Assembly (NCBI GenBank): GCA_964548855.1
Contig: CAZJSR010000006.1
Coordinates: 1 to 64,000 of the forward strand
Direction of reading: 5' to 3'
Origin: UBA3206 sp964548855
Lineage (GTDB): Bacteria > Bacillota_I > Bacilli_A > Acholeplasmatales > Anaeroplasmataceae
DNA: 64,000 nt
Every line of letters starts with the position of its first letter. The first letter of the stretch is position 1. Of this stretch, positions 47,741 through 56,757 are shown piece after piece. The notes under the pieces were generated by a model that worked only from the letters and a program-made list of their open reading frames with translations, did not search any database and was not told where the DNA came from. The position numbers and the translations under genes were made by a program.

Positions 47741-48820
47741 ATGAATTGCTTAAATAACATCGATAAAATGATAATTCAACCTGAACAAATTAAAGATATC
47801 ATAAAATTATATCAATATAAAGGAAAAGATTTTTACTATCAAGATGTTTTAAAAAAAGATATAAAAAGTATATCTAAAGCCTCAATTGAAAAAGAATGTT
47901 ATGTGCTTGTAAAATACTTAAATTTAAAAGTATCTGAAAGTAGACAAAAAGCGATAATAAAAAAAGATTCGACTCCTAAAACTAATGATGAAAAAATATT
48001 ATCTAATATTAAAAATATATTCATTACATTTAATGAAAAAATAAGTAATTTTGATTTAATATCAAATCAATTTTTAAGGCTTGGTGAAAGGTTATTTTCA
48101 GGAGTTAAAAAGATTAAATTTAACACTATAACAAAGACAGTTAAATATAATCTATTAAATGAAAATAAAAAAGAATCAAAACGTCAAATATTAGATCAAA
48201 TTATTGAAAAATATTTAAAATTATTAAGATCAGGGAATTATGAAATAGTATCGTTGGTAGCTTCGTTTTATATTGATTTTATTAACTCAGATATATTCAA
48301 TGAAGAAAATGAATTGATTGGATTATTTATAATCTATTCATTATTATATCGTGAAGAATTTAATTTGTTTAAGTATGTTTGTTTTTTTGAAATATATGTT
48401 TCGCATGAACAAGAATTTAAAAACACAACTCTTCAAGGTAGCTTTCACTGGAACGAAGGATTTCCAAATCCATATGAACTTACAAAGGTTATAATTAATA
48501 TGTTAAATGAAGGTTATCAACAAATTGATAATAGAATAAGAGCACTTGAAATCACTGGTGAAAATAATAAAACGAATATAATTGAAAGTACTATTTATAA
48601 GTATATGCCGAATATTTTTACTAAAGAAATGCTTATGATTAGGCATCCGAATGTTAGCTCTTCTACAATTGATAGAACATTAAAGCGTTTGCGAGACGAA
48701 AACATTATTAGAGCAAACGGACAAGGAAGAAATGCTACTTGGTCTAAGTTAGTAGAAACAGAACAATTTGATTCGAATGTTAAACAGATGACATTATTTG
48801 ATGAACTTGATGAATTTTAA
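47741..48820 (+). CDS. Fic-fold-like protein with degenerate active site and C-terminal winged helix
   Basis: 359 residues; ATG 47741 has GGAGGTGA 8 bases upstream, and earlier starts fall in the preceding terminator region. The middle (about 160-255) follows the helical plan of Fic proteins. Where Fic has HPFxDGNGRxGR this has DIFNEENELIGL: Phe, acidic residue, Asn and Gly are kept, but catalytic His and the Arg are lost. A tract with HWNEGFPNPYELTKVI follows, like the end of Fic domains. The C-terminus is a winged helix (VSSSTIDRTLKRLRDENIIRANGQGRNATW), common in Fic proteins. It therefore probably binds DNA or a ligand without AMPylation; this is inference from motif alignment by eye. It is the last gene before the terminus region. 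Confidence 0.55.
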   Translation: MNCLNNIDKMIIQPEQIKDIIKLYQYKGKDFYYQDVLKKDIKSISKASIEKECYVLVKYLNLKVSESRQKAIIKKDSTPKTNDEKILSNIKNIFITFNEKISNFDLISNQFLRLGERLFSGVKKIKFNTITKTVKYNLLNENKKESKRQILDQIIEKYLKLLRSGNYEIVSLVASFYIDFINSDIFNEENELIGLFIIYSLLYREEFNLFKYVCFFEIYVSHEQEFKNTTLQGSFHWNEGFPNPYELTKVIINMLNEGYQQIDNRIRALEITGENNKTNIIESTIYKYMPNIFTKEMLMIRHPNVSSSTIDRTLKRLRDENIIRANGQGRNATWSKLVETEQFDSNVKQMTLFDELDEF

Positions 48821-48828
48821 AAAAATAG

Positions 48829-48856
48829 AAATCCCACGGAAGTGGGATTTTTTTTG
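48829..48856 (+). terminator. Terminator after the Fic-like gene
   Basis: AATCCCAC / GTGGGATT stem, GGAA loop, eight T. Confidence 0.9.
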
Positions 48857-49257
48857 TACCATACATTTTTTATAAATTCAATAATTAGAAAAAAAATAAG
48901 TTTTATCGCGTAAAGTAGTAATCAAAAAAAAGAATTTAATATTAACAATAGAAGAAGAAGTTATAAAATGAATAAAATGTGTTAGTGTGGTAATTTTTAC
49001 CCACCTTTATTTTTTATATGATTTATAATAAAAACGTAATGAAAAAAGTCTAAAGTCAAAAAAAATGGACAATTCAAGAATTCAAGCTTTACATATTGAA
49101 AAAAATATAGATTGATAAAATTAGAAAGAAGAAGTAGAAATAAGTTGGTGAGTAAATTATCGGTCAATATAAAAAAATGTAATTTTTTAGAGATTGAGAT
49201 GGACAAATGGTCGAATTAAAAGATTTAGGTGGCTCATTTTTTGCAAAAACTTTGAAT

Positions 49258-49333
49258 AAACATAGTCAAATTTCTATAAATGACTATGTTTTTAAGTAGA
49301 AGAAGTGGTATAAAAAGTCGATAAACATAGTCA
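49258..49333. repeat. Three-copy AAACATAGTCA element forming alternative hairpins
   Basis: Arm 1 AAACATAGTCA (49258-49268), its exact complement TGACTATGTTT (49281-49291), and a second forward copy (49323-49333). The middle arm can pair with either forward copy, not both. It lies 58 bases left of dif. Confidence 0.6.
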
Positions 49334-49390
49334 TGATGATATTTTAAATTTATTTTGAATCAAAAAATCGCATTTTTCTATTTTAAAACA

Positions 49391-49418
49391 AGTTCCTATA
49401 ATGTATATTATGTTAACC
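49391..49418 (+). other. dif site for XerC/XerD chromosome dimer resolution
   Basis: 28 bases in the canonical form: XerC arm AGTTCCTATAA, central hexamer TGTATA, XerD arm TTATGTTAACC. The inner 19 bases ATAATGTATATTATGTTAA equal E. coli dif (recalled), and the outer AGTTCCTA resembles the B. subtilis dif left arm. Its location in a gene-free region where gene direction reverses, and an xerD gene 5 kb away, support a working chromosomal dif rather than chance. Confidence 0.95.
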
Positions 49419-49535
49419 ATTAATAAATGGCTTGACGTAGCGGTTTTTTGTTTTGGTGTTGAAAAGTAAATAAATGTGTATTTTGTATAAAACACTACTT
49501 CAATGAAAAATCGCTACAGTTAGCCATTATTTGAT
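49419..49535. repeat. 117-base imperfect inverted repeat abutting dif
   Basis: Three paired blocks are nested: AATGGCT with AGCCATT, GTAGCGGTTTTT with AAAAATCGCTAC (one G-T pair), and TTGAA..GTA with TACTTCAA. A terminal mini-hairpin GTGTATTTT / AAAACAC has a GTAT loop. It begins at the base after dif. Confidence 0.65.
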
Positions 49536-51107
49536 TTTACGACAAATCGAGAAATTGATCGATGATGATTTACTCGATTCGATTTCTGAAATAACTGGTA
49601 AAAAAAACGCTCAATTACACATAAAATCACGTAATTTAATGAAAAACTTATGTTTTTGATATCGAAATGCTATTTATAAGCTTAAATATCTGTTTTTAAC
49701 TATAATTTGTATTTCAGGGTATAAAAACGGACATTATGTTATGATATGGTATTTTGTTCTGTTTTGTATGTTCAGATGATTGAACTTAAATTGTAATTTT
49801 GTTTTATAAATAGTTTTTACAACTAACTAAAATGTTTAATTATGACTATATAAATAGTTTGCAAAACTAGATAGGAAATGAAATAGCATATCTTTTGCCA
49901 GGATAATTGATGGGATGATTGATGTATCTATTTCATACAATTGTTATAATTTTAGTTTTTTAGATCTATATCGTTACAGGTTTTGTAAATGAGAAATCTC
50001 AAATGTATATATAAAAACTATAATAAGATTTATTAAAAATAAAGGTGTAATTCATTTTAATTTTTATAAAAAGAGATATTGGAATGAAAAAAGTTTTCTC
50101 ATCCATCGTGTCTTTCTACTATGTACAATTTATCTCAATATGATATTGTAAAACTCGATTCCTTTTGTTTCGAAATATTAAATCTAGTTTGATATACTAG
50201 AAATATTTTGAAATATTTTTTCCCTTGTTTTTGATATTACTTAAGTATGCAAAATGTTATAAAAAAATAGATTGTTGTGAGATGAATCTTTTGTTTTTTT
50301 TAAAAATGTTTTTATTGCAGATGATGCTATTCAAATTAGATCGTTAGTTTGTATTTTGGCCTTAATTTTTTATTTTTGAAATTTGATGATGTATATACCA
50401 ATTTTATTAGTAATTTAATTCTAGTTTTATGAACTTTTGAATTTGTTTTTATTGATGCATATAATCCTTTACAATGTGTTATTATTTTTTTGTATTTATT
50501 AGTACAACTTCTTTTATGATTTGTATTAAATGAATATTCTTACTTTGGATGGTTTTATATTTTTTTTGTTTGCGATTATTAATTTTCTATATTGTACTTT
50601 GAAAAAAATATTATAGATTTATTCTTCGATTGTTTTTTTTAAAGTGTTCTGGTTTACTGTGGATTTGTATGTTTATATTTTTTTATATTATAAAAAAGCA
50701 TGTATAGTTAGGTTTATAAAAAAATATTTTCAAGATTATAATACAAATTAAAATGTGGTTTGAAGAACTGTTAAAAAAACGGATTTTATTAAATCTAAAA
50801 TGTTTGATTGAAGTGAAATAGTATCATTTTTCAATAAGCTATTAACTATTTTATTAATAGAAAAAAATATAGTGTTTTATATATAACTATTAATGTCGAT
50901 GATTAAAATATAAAAAAATATTTACTTTGCAAATTAGAACCTTTTACTATATTGACTTTATATTTGTTTCTTTTGTCGGTGTCTTGCTTATACATTTTTT
51001 GTAAGAATGTATTTTATAACAATTGTATGTTACTTGAATTTTGATTCTAACTAAAAAAAGCTGAAAAATATTAAAAAAGATAAAAAAATAAGAAAAATGA
51101 AGAATTT

Positions 51108-51185
51108 AAAAGTGCTTATTTGCCACTTTTAGAGATAATTTATGCGGAATATAATAAAAACGCCTAAAATAGGCGTTTAAATTGA
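51108..51185 (-). terminator. Terminator hairpins downstream of the hemW-ADH operon
   Basis: AAACGCCTA / TAGGCGTTT (51158-51178) followed on the - strand by TTATTATATT, and AAAAGTG / CACTTTT (51108-51130). An additional perfect palindrome AGATTCTT / AAGAATCT is at 51281-51297, closer to the gene end. Confidence 0.5.
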
Positions 51186-51327
51186 TTTTATTGTATAAAA
51201 GTTCTTAAATAATCTATTTTATGGACAAAATTTATTTTTTCAAAAAAAACAATAGTTTTTAAAACTTAATTATTTAGTATAGATTCTTAAAGAATCTAGT
51301 TTACATAACTAGTAGAGCTTTGAAATA

Positions 51328-52500
51328 TTATTTTGCGAGATTTAATATCTCTATGCATTTATCATAATCAATAATTATTCTATCAGGAACCGTTCTTTTA
51401 CCTTTAAATGTAAAATTATACGCTAATTCATGAAATATTGCTGGATCTATATTTAGTTCACTTAATCTAGTAGGCATACCTATTTCCTTATAGAAATTTT
51501 CTAATTTTATTATTCCATTATATGCATCATTACTAAAATCTTCAGTAGGAGTTACATCTAGTACTTCTATTGCAAATCTTCTAAATCTTTGAATATCACT
51601 CTTGTATACAACTTTTGCCCATGCAGGAAAGATAACCGCAAGTCCTGCTCCATGTGCAATTTCAGGATATTTTCCAGAGAGTTCATGTTCTATTTGATGA
51701 ACAGGCATATAATATTCTTTTCCTGCACCTGTAAATCCATTATGTGATATACTTGAAGCCCACATTAGTGTTGCCCTTGCTTCGTAGTTTGTAGGGCATT
51801 CTAAGACTTTTTTACCAGCTTTCAGTACTTCTTTACACAAAGCTAAGTCAAACGCGTCTGTAAGAGATGTATTATCATTTATAGAATAATATCTTTCCAT
51901 TGTGTGCATCATTATATCTACTATTCCACAACTTGTTTGATATTTATCTACTGTATATGTGAGTTCTGGATTTAAAATAGCGAAAAGCGGTCTATGATAT
52001 TCACTATTAAAACCTCTTTTTTCTTTTGTTTTTTCATTGGTTATTACACATGATTCACTCATTTCACTTCCTGCAGCGCTTAGTGTTAGTATTACACCTA
52101 CTGGGAGTGATGAAGTTAAAGTTTTTTCTTTTATATGGAAAAGCCATGGATTAAAATCTATTAGCGCTCCATCTGCGATAGATTTAGCGCTATCGATTAC
52201 AGAGCCTCCACCAATTGCGAGTATGAAATCAATATTATTATCTTTACATAATTTTATACCTTCTAATACTAATTCATTAATTGGATTAGCATTAACTCCT
52301 CCAAGTTCTATGTAATTAATATTATTTTCTTTTAGTTTAAATATAACTTTATCAAGCAACCCTGTTTTTTTTACTGAAGATTTACCATAATGAACTAAGA
52401 CATTTTTAAAACCATAGCTTTTTATAATTTCTCCTATTTTCTCATCTTCTTTTTTACCAAAATATACTTTTGTTGGTGTGTAGTATATAAAATTATTCAT
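51328..52500 (-). CDS. Iron-containing alcohol dehydrogenase (butanol dehydrogenase-like)
   Basis: 390 residues, group III Fe-ADH. NAD(P)-binding GGVNANP and AIGGGSVIDSAKSIADGA; metal ligands in DIMMHTMERYY and HQIEHELSGKYPEIAHGAGLAV. It reduces aldehydes formed in fermentation; the exact substrate is unknown. The start overlaps the deoB stop by 8 bases, with GGAGGAAA upstream. As last gene of the operon after deoB it could remove acetaldehyde from deoxyribose breakdown (inference). Confidence 0.9.
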   Translation of the reverse strand: MNNFIYYTPTKVYFGKKEDEKIGEIIKSYGFKNVLVHYGKSSVKKTGLLDKVIFKLKENNINYIELGGVNANPINELVLEGIKLCKDNNIDFILAIGGGSVIDSAKSIADGALIDFNPWLFHIKEKTLTSSLPVGVILTLSAAGSEMSESCVITNEKTKEKRGFNSEYHRPLFAILNPELTYTVDKYQTSCGIVDIMMHTMERYYSINDNTSLTDAFDLALCKEVLKAGKKVLECPTNYEARATLMWASSISHNGFTGAGKEYYMPVHQIEHELSGKYPEIAHGAGLAVIFPAWAKVVYKSDIQRFRRFAIEVLDVTPTEDFSNDAYNGIIKLENFYKEIGMPTRLSELNIDPAIFHELAYNFTFKGKRTVPDRIIIDYDKCIEILNLAK

Positions 52501-53668
52501 CTATTTCCTCCAAGAATGACGTACCTATTTTTTGTTTTTCTACGTCAAAATTTGATGCGATAGTTTGACCTATATCAGCAAATGTTTCTCTTATTTTTAA
52601 ATCTTTACTCTTTATATTTTTACTATATACTAAAAGAGGTGTATATTCTCTAGTATGATCTGTACCTTTCCATGTAGGGTCATTACCATGGTCTGCAGTT
52701 ATAATTAATAAATCATCATCTAACATATTTTCAAGGATTTCAGGTATTTTTTCATCAAATTCTTTTAAAGCATTTGCATAACCAATTACGTTTCTTCTAT
52801 GTCCCCATAGTGAATCAAATTCAACGAGATTAATATAATAGAGCCCTTTATTGTGGTTATTTTTAATTGATTCAATATATTTATTTAATCCATCTAGATT
52901 ACTATTTGTCTTTATAGCTTTTGTAATACCTCGTGCATTATAAATATCATTAATTTTTCCAAATGCTACAACATCGATATTATTTTGTTTTAAATTATCT
53001 AATGTCATTATATTAAAAGGTTCTAATGCATAATCATGCCTATTAGGAGTTCTATAAAAATCATCTAGAGTTTCTCCTAAAAAAGGTCTTGCGATAATTC
53101 TTGCGACTTTCCATCTAGGATCTAAGCATATTTTTCTTGTAATTTCACATACACGGTATAATTCTTCAAGTCCGAAATATTTCTCATGTGCTGCGATTTG
53201 TAGTACACTATCACTTGATGTATATACAATTAATTTTTTAGTTTTAATGTGAGTAGGCCCTAAATCTTTTATTATCTCTGTACCAGATGCACTATAATTT
53301 CCAATTATCTCATATCCTGTTTCTTCTTCTATTTTCTTTATAAGTTCATCTGGGAAACCTGTATCTGTAAAAGTCATAAATGGTTCGTTTACTAAAAGTC
53401 CCATTATTTCATAATGTCCTGTAAGAGTATCTTTTCCTTTTGAAATTTCTTTGCATTTTCCATAAGAACCTAATACTTCATCATTTTTATTATAAATTAT
53501 ATTATATAAACCAAGTTTTTTTAAGTTTGGAAGTGATAAATCCTTACAATTTTCTAATATATGAAGAAGGGTATTACTACCTAAGTCATTATATAGAACA
53601 CTATCAGGTAAAAAACCACAACCAACACTATCCGCAACTATTAAAAAAATTCTTTTGTATTTTCTCAT
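52493..53668 (-). CDS. deoB: Phosphopentomutase
   Basis: 391 residues, alkaline-phosphatase-fold mutase interconverting (deoxy)ribose 1- and 5-phosphate. The blocks IVADSVGCG, GKDTLTGHYEIMG, YTSSDSVLQIAAHE and ITADHGNDPTWKGTDHTREYTPLL hold the metal ligands and catalytic Thr. The xerD-deoB neighbourhood is conserved in Bacillus (ripX-drm); here a nucleoid-protein gene lies between. Confidence 0.95.
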   Translation of the reverse strand: MRKYKRIFLIVADSVGCGFLPDSVLYNDLGSNTLLHILENCKDLSLPNLKKLGLYNIIYNKNDEVLGSYGKCKEISKGKDTLTGHYEIMGLLVNEPFMTFTDTGFPDELIKKIEEETGYEIIGNYSASGTEIIKDLGPTHIKTKKLIVYTSSDSVLQIAAHEKYFGLEELYRVCEITRKICLDPRWKVARIIARPFLGETLDDFYRTPNRHDYALEPFNIMTLDNLKQNNIDVVAFGKINDIYNARGITKAIKTNSNLDGLNKYIESIKNNHNKGLYYINLVEFDSLWGHRRNVIGYANALKEFDEKIPEILENMLDDDLLIITADHGNDPTWKGTDHTREYTPLLVYSKNIKSKDLKIRETFADIGQTIASNFDVEKQKIGTSFLEEIDE

Positions 53669-53672
53669 AATT

Positions 53673-54656
53673 TCACCTATTTGTTATTTTACCAATATTT
53701 TTGATTTCTATAGATATAGTACCATCAGGATTATTAATAAAATTAATATAATTATCATTGTCAAAATATTCACTAGGAAATGTAATTTCAATTCCTGTAT
53801 CAGTTGTTATCTTATGATTAATTCCCTCTTTTGCTGCAACTTCTCTTGGAAGAGGTAATTCTTCTGGCACATTATATTTTGTAATCGTATTTTCAAATTC
53901 TTCTTTTAAAAGATCATTATTTTTAAAAACTGTTTGTGCAAGTTTTTTTGTATCTAAAACTAAATTTTCTTTTGAATTTTCGTAAATATATGCTTTAGTA
54001 GCCGCAACTATATTATTACTTTCACTTACTTTTTCGCTAATTGCTATTGCGGCTTTTTTAATTATATTTAGTCCTTTTTTTGTAGACATTTCATATCCTG
54101 CCCTACATAATAAATCAGGAATAATTAATTTAGTTTCATTATTAATTTTTCTTTTTTTATCTTTAAATATTAAAGAATTAGTATCTAAATTTATAAGCAT
54201 ATAAATATTTGCGCTAGCTGGCAAAATAGAATTATTAACAATTAAAGAATTAGAAACACCATTTTCTGTCATATTTACATTATGAATAAACTTCTCTTTA
54301 TTTTCTAAATATAAAGAGGCAAAATATCTATTTCCTAAATGTGAAAAATCTAGTACAATTATATCAGTTTTTTTAAGATCCTCAGTTTCTTTTATAAAAC
54401 CATAATAATTCTCTGTTATTTCTTTGCTTAGTTCAACAAATGTTATTTCTTCTTTTTCATATTTATCAAGTAATTGATAAATATTTGAATTTATGCTGAT
54501 TTCTCCTAAATTTTTATTTGAATCCTCAAAAATACGTTCAATCATTTTATCTAGAAAGGTAGAAAGACCAATTTCTAATTCTAATTCATTATTAGAATTA
54601 ATTAACATATCATTTTCAGTATCAATTATATTTAATAAAGCCTTATTAATAATCAT
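53673..54656 (-). CDS. Nucleoid-associated protein (NdpA/YejK family)
   Basis: 327 residues resembling the 37-kDa nucleoid-associated family: N-terminal INKALLNIIDTEN, a central VLDFSHLGNRYFASLYLENKEKFIHNV, ANIYMLINLDTN, and a beta-rich C-terminal DTGIEITFPSEYF. Binding to the nucleoid is known for E. coli YejK, while its function is unclear. AAGGAG precedes the ATG, and it sits between xerD (5 bases) and deoB (4 bases). It may be interesting as a chromosome-terminus gene, but that is speculative. Confidence 0.7.
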   Translation of the reverse strand: MIINKALLNIIDTENDMLINSNNELELEIGLSTFLDKMIERIFEDSNKNLGEISINSNIYQLLDKYEKEEITFVELSKEITENYYGFIKETEDLKKTDIIVLDFSHLGNRYFASLYLENKEKFIHNVNMTENGVSNSLIVNNSILPASANIYMLINLDTNSLIFKDKKRKINNETKLIIPDLLCRAGYEMSTKKGLNIIKKAAIAISEKVSESNNIVAATKAYIYENSKENLVLDTKKLAQTVFKNNDLLKEEFENTITKYNVPEELPLPREVAAKEGINHKITTDTGIEITFPSEYFDNDNYINFINNPDGTISIEIKNIGKITNR

Positions 54657-54661
54657 TTTCT

Positions 54662-55600
54662 TTACTCCTTATCATCATCTGCAAGTGGATGGGTTTTAAT
54701 ATAAACATCTTTTATATGGGATTTATCTAAATGAGTATATATTTGTGTTGTTGATATACTCTCGTGACCTAATACTTCTTGTACGACTATTAAATCAGCA
54801 CCACCCTCTAAAAGATGAGTTGCGAAACTATGTCTTATAGTATGTGGCGATATTTCTTTATCTATACCATTATCTATTGCAAGTTTCTTAATAAATTTAA
54901 AAACCCCCTGCCTAGTTAAAGGACCACCTTTATAATTAAAAAACAATAAATTACCAGCATTCTTAGAAATTTTAAGTCTAGCATTTTCTAAATAGTCTCT
55001 TACTGCAATAATCGCTTGATCACCAAATGGTAATCTTCTTTCTTTATCACCTTTCCCAATCACATCAATGTATTTTGCATTAATATGAAGATTTGAAACC
55101 TTTAAATTTACAAGTTCAGATACTCTAAGACCACATCCGTATAATAGTTCCATAATAGCTTTATTTCTTTTTCCTAATTCTGTACTTGTTTCGATTGAAT
55201 CTATCATTTGTTCAATTTCAATTTGCGATAAAACAGTAGGGAGTGTTTTTTCAGGTTTAGGTGAATCAATAAGTTTTGATGGATTATCATTAATATCTCT
55301 GTATTCTTGACATAAGAATGAATGAAAGTCTTTTATTACAGTTATTTTCCTTGCGATACTTTTATTTGTAAGTTTTTGTTTTTTTAAAGATGTAATATAC
55401 CTTTTTATCATTAGTTCTGTGATATCTCTAACATCATATACATCTTGATAAGTTTTTAAAAATTTTCCATATTGTCTAATGTCAGATAAATAACTATTTA
55501 TTGTATTATCGCTTAATCTTTTTTCAATTTTAAGATAAGATACAAAATCACTAAATTCATAAAATACTACATCATCTTCATCTTCTATGTATTTTTTCAT
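54662..55600 (-). CDS. xerD: Tyrosine recombinase XerD
   Basis: 312 residues. N-terminal SAM-like core-binding domain (~15-110), catalytic domain with Arg in GCGLRVSEL, Lys in GKGDKERRLP, HTIRHSFATHLL (His-x-x-Arg), LGHESISTTQIYTHL (His and nucleophile Tyr). It resolves chromosome dimers at dif with XerC. The assignment as XerD rather than XerC rests on the deoB neighbourhood. An N-terminal extension of ~12 acidic residues is unusual. The dif site is about 5.2 kb downstream. It overlaps hemW by 1 base. Confidence 0.92.
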   Translation of the reverse strand: MKKYIEDEDDVVFYEFSDFVSYLKIEKRLSDNTINSYLSDIRQYGKFLKTYQDVYDVRDITELMIKRYITSLKKQKLTNKSIARKITVIKDFHSFLCQEYRDINDNPSKLIDSPKPEKTLPTVLSQIEIEQMIDSIETSTELGKRNKAIMELLYGCGLRVSELVNLKVSNLHINAKYIDVIGKGDKERRLPFGDQAIIAVRDYLENARLKISKNAGNLLFFNYKGGPLTRQGVFKFIKKLAIDNGIDKEISPHTIRHSFATHLLEGGADLIVVQEVLGHESISTTQIYTHLDKSHIKDVYIKTHPLADDDKE

Positions 55601-56694
55601 TAAATAAACTCCTTCGCAACAACATTTTCTAGCATATATCCTTTTTTAGTTACTTTAATTATATCTTTATTTATTTGAATTAAATTATTATTCATTAAAT
55701 AACTAAAATCAAAATCTTCTAAAGGATCTGATTTAAATCTTTTTTTATATTCTTTTATAGATACTCCATCTAACATTCTTAAACCTAATAAAAAGAATTC
55801 CTTCTTTTTATCATTTAAATCAAGCTTCGTCTCATCATAAATATAATTTTTAATATATTTATTATATGAAATATTATTATCATATCTAATAGAATTTAAA
55901 TATCCAGACGCACCTATTCCTACACCTATATATTCGAGACTTTTCCAATATAACATATTATGAATAGATTCATAACCTGGATATGAATAATTACTAATCT
56001 CATAATGATGATAAATATCTTTTAATTTATTATTAATTAAATCCATCATATCAGAAACTAAATCATCATCTAATGGTTTGAATTTATTTTTCAAATATTT
56101 ATGATAAAATACCGTTTTTTCTTCTAAAATTAATGAATAAAGTGATATATGTGGAATTTTTAATTCTTTTATTATTTTAATATTATTTAAAACATTTCCG
56201 ATTGTATCGATGGGATATGCATACATTAAATCGATATTTATATTAGTTATTCCTTCTTTTCTTAAAAGTTCTATAGAATTAACTATATCTTTATATGTAT
56301 GATGTCTTCCTAAATATTTTAGATGTTCATCATTAAATGATTGCGCTCCAATTGATACTCGATTGATATTATACTTTTTAAATAAAATAACTTGTTCATG
56401 TGTTAGTAATTCTGGATTAATTTCAATAGTAAATTCTTTAAAATGCAAGTTTAAATTATTAATATATAGTAATAATTTTTCTAAATTATCTAAATCAAGG
56501 ACATTAGGTGTTCCACCACCAATATATATTGATATTATCTCTTCATTTAAATATTTTTTATATGAAGCTAATTCTTTAATTAATAAATCAATGTAATTTG
56601 ATATCCTATTTTTATCAAATGAAACTGTTTTATGAAAATCACAATAATTACATATACTATTACAATATGGAATATGAATATATAAGCCTCGCAT
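55600..56694 (-). CDS. hemW: HemW/HemN-like radical SAM protein
   Basis: 364 residues. The radical SAM cluster CNSICNYCDF has Cys 11, 15 and 18; then IYIGGGTPN, EINPELLT and SIGAQSFNDEHLKYLGR. Short members of the family without the HemN N-terminal extension are heme chaperones (HemW) rather than coproporphyrinogen oxidases. GGTGAT precedes the ATG by 4 bases. It is the first gene of the operon that runs to the alcohol dehydrogenase. Confidence 0.9.
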   Translation of the reverse strand: MRGLYIHIPYCNSICNYCDFHKTVSFDKNRISNYIDLLIKELASYKKYLNEEIISIYIGGGTPNVLDLDNLEKLLLYINNLNLHFKEFTIEINPELLTHEQVILFKKYNINRVSIGAQSFNDEHLKYLGRHHTYKDIVNSIELLRKEGITNINIDLMYAYPIDTIGNVLNNIKIIKELKIPHISLYSLILEEKTVFYHKYLKNKFKPLDDDLVSDMMDLINNKLKDIYHHYEISNYSYPGYESIHNMLYWKSLEYIGVGIGASGYLNSIRYDNNISYNKYIKNYIYDETKLDLNDKKKEFFLLGLRMLDGVSIKEYKKRFKSDPLEDFDFSYLMNNNLIQINKDIIKVTKKGYMLENVVAKEFI

Positions 56695-56727
56695 CTAAAT
56701 CACCTATTTTTATTATACAATAATGTT

Positions 56728-56757
56728 AAAAAAAATGCTTAGTTTTCTAAGCATTTT
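56728..56757 (-). terminator. Terminator of the MATE gene
   Basis: AAAATGCTTAG / CTAAGCATTTT with a 4-base loop; on the - strand the stem contains the TAG stop and is followed by a T-run. Confidence 0.8.

Larger units (their letters stand above)
48857..51327. other. 2.5-kb non-coding replication-terminus region
   Basis: I find no frame with a ribosome site, family motif or plausible composition; the longest frame (48997-49206, - strand) is low-complexity Phe/Leu/Ile and is judged spurious. The + strand is strikingly T- and G-rich between about 49.4 and 51.0 kb. It holds dif, a 117-base imperfect hairpin next to it, AAACATAGTCA hairpins, several CTAGTTT palindromes, and terminator-like hairpins near 51.1 kb. 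A structured RNA transcribed from part of it cannot be excluded. Confidence 0.7.

Noticed and set aside
48997..49206. 69-codon frame on the - strand in the terminus region
   Set aside because: Phe/Leu/Ile low-complexity translation of A/T-rich DNA, no ribosome site, no recognisable domain.
49561..49600. ATCGAT-rich stretch as a DnaA or ParB site
   Set aside because: No match to DnaA boxes or to the parS consensus as I recall them; only partial internal symmetry.
51294..51308. Second XerD-like half-site (TTATGTAAACT on the - strand)
   Set aside because: The XerC half and centre do not match; it is part of a CTAGTT / AACTAG palindrome and probably coincidental.
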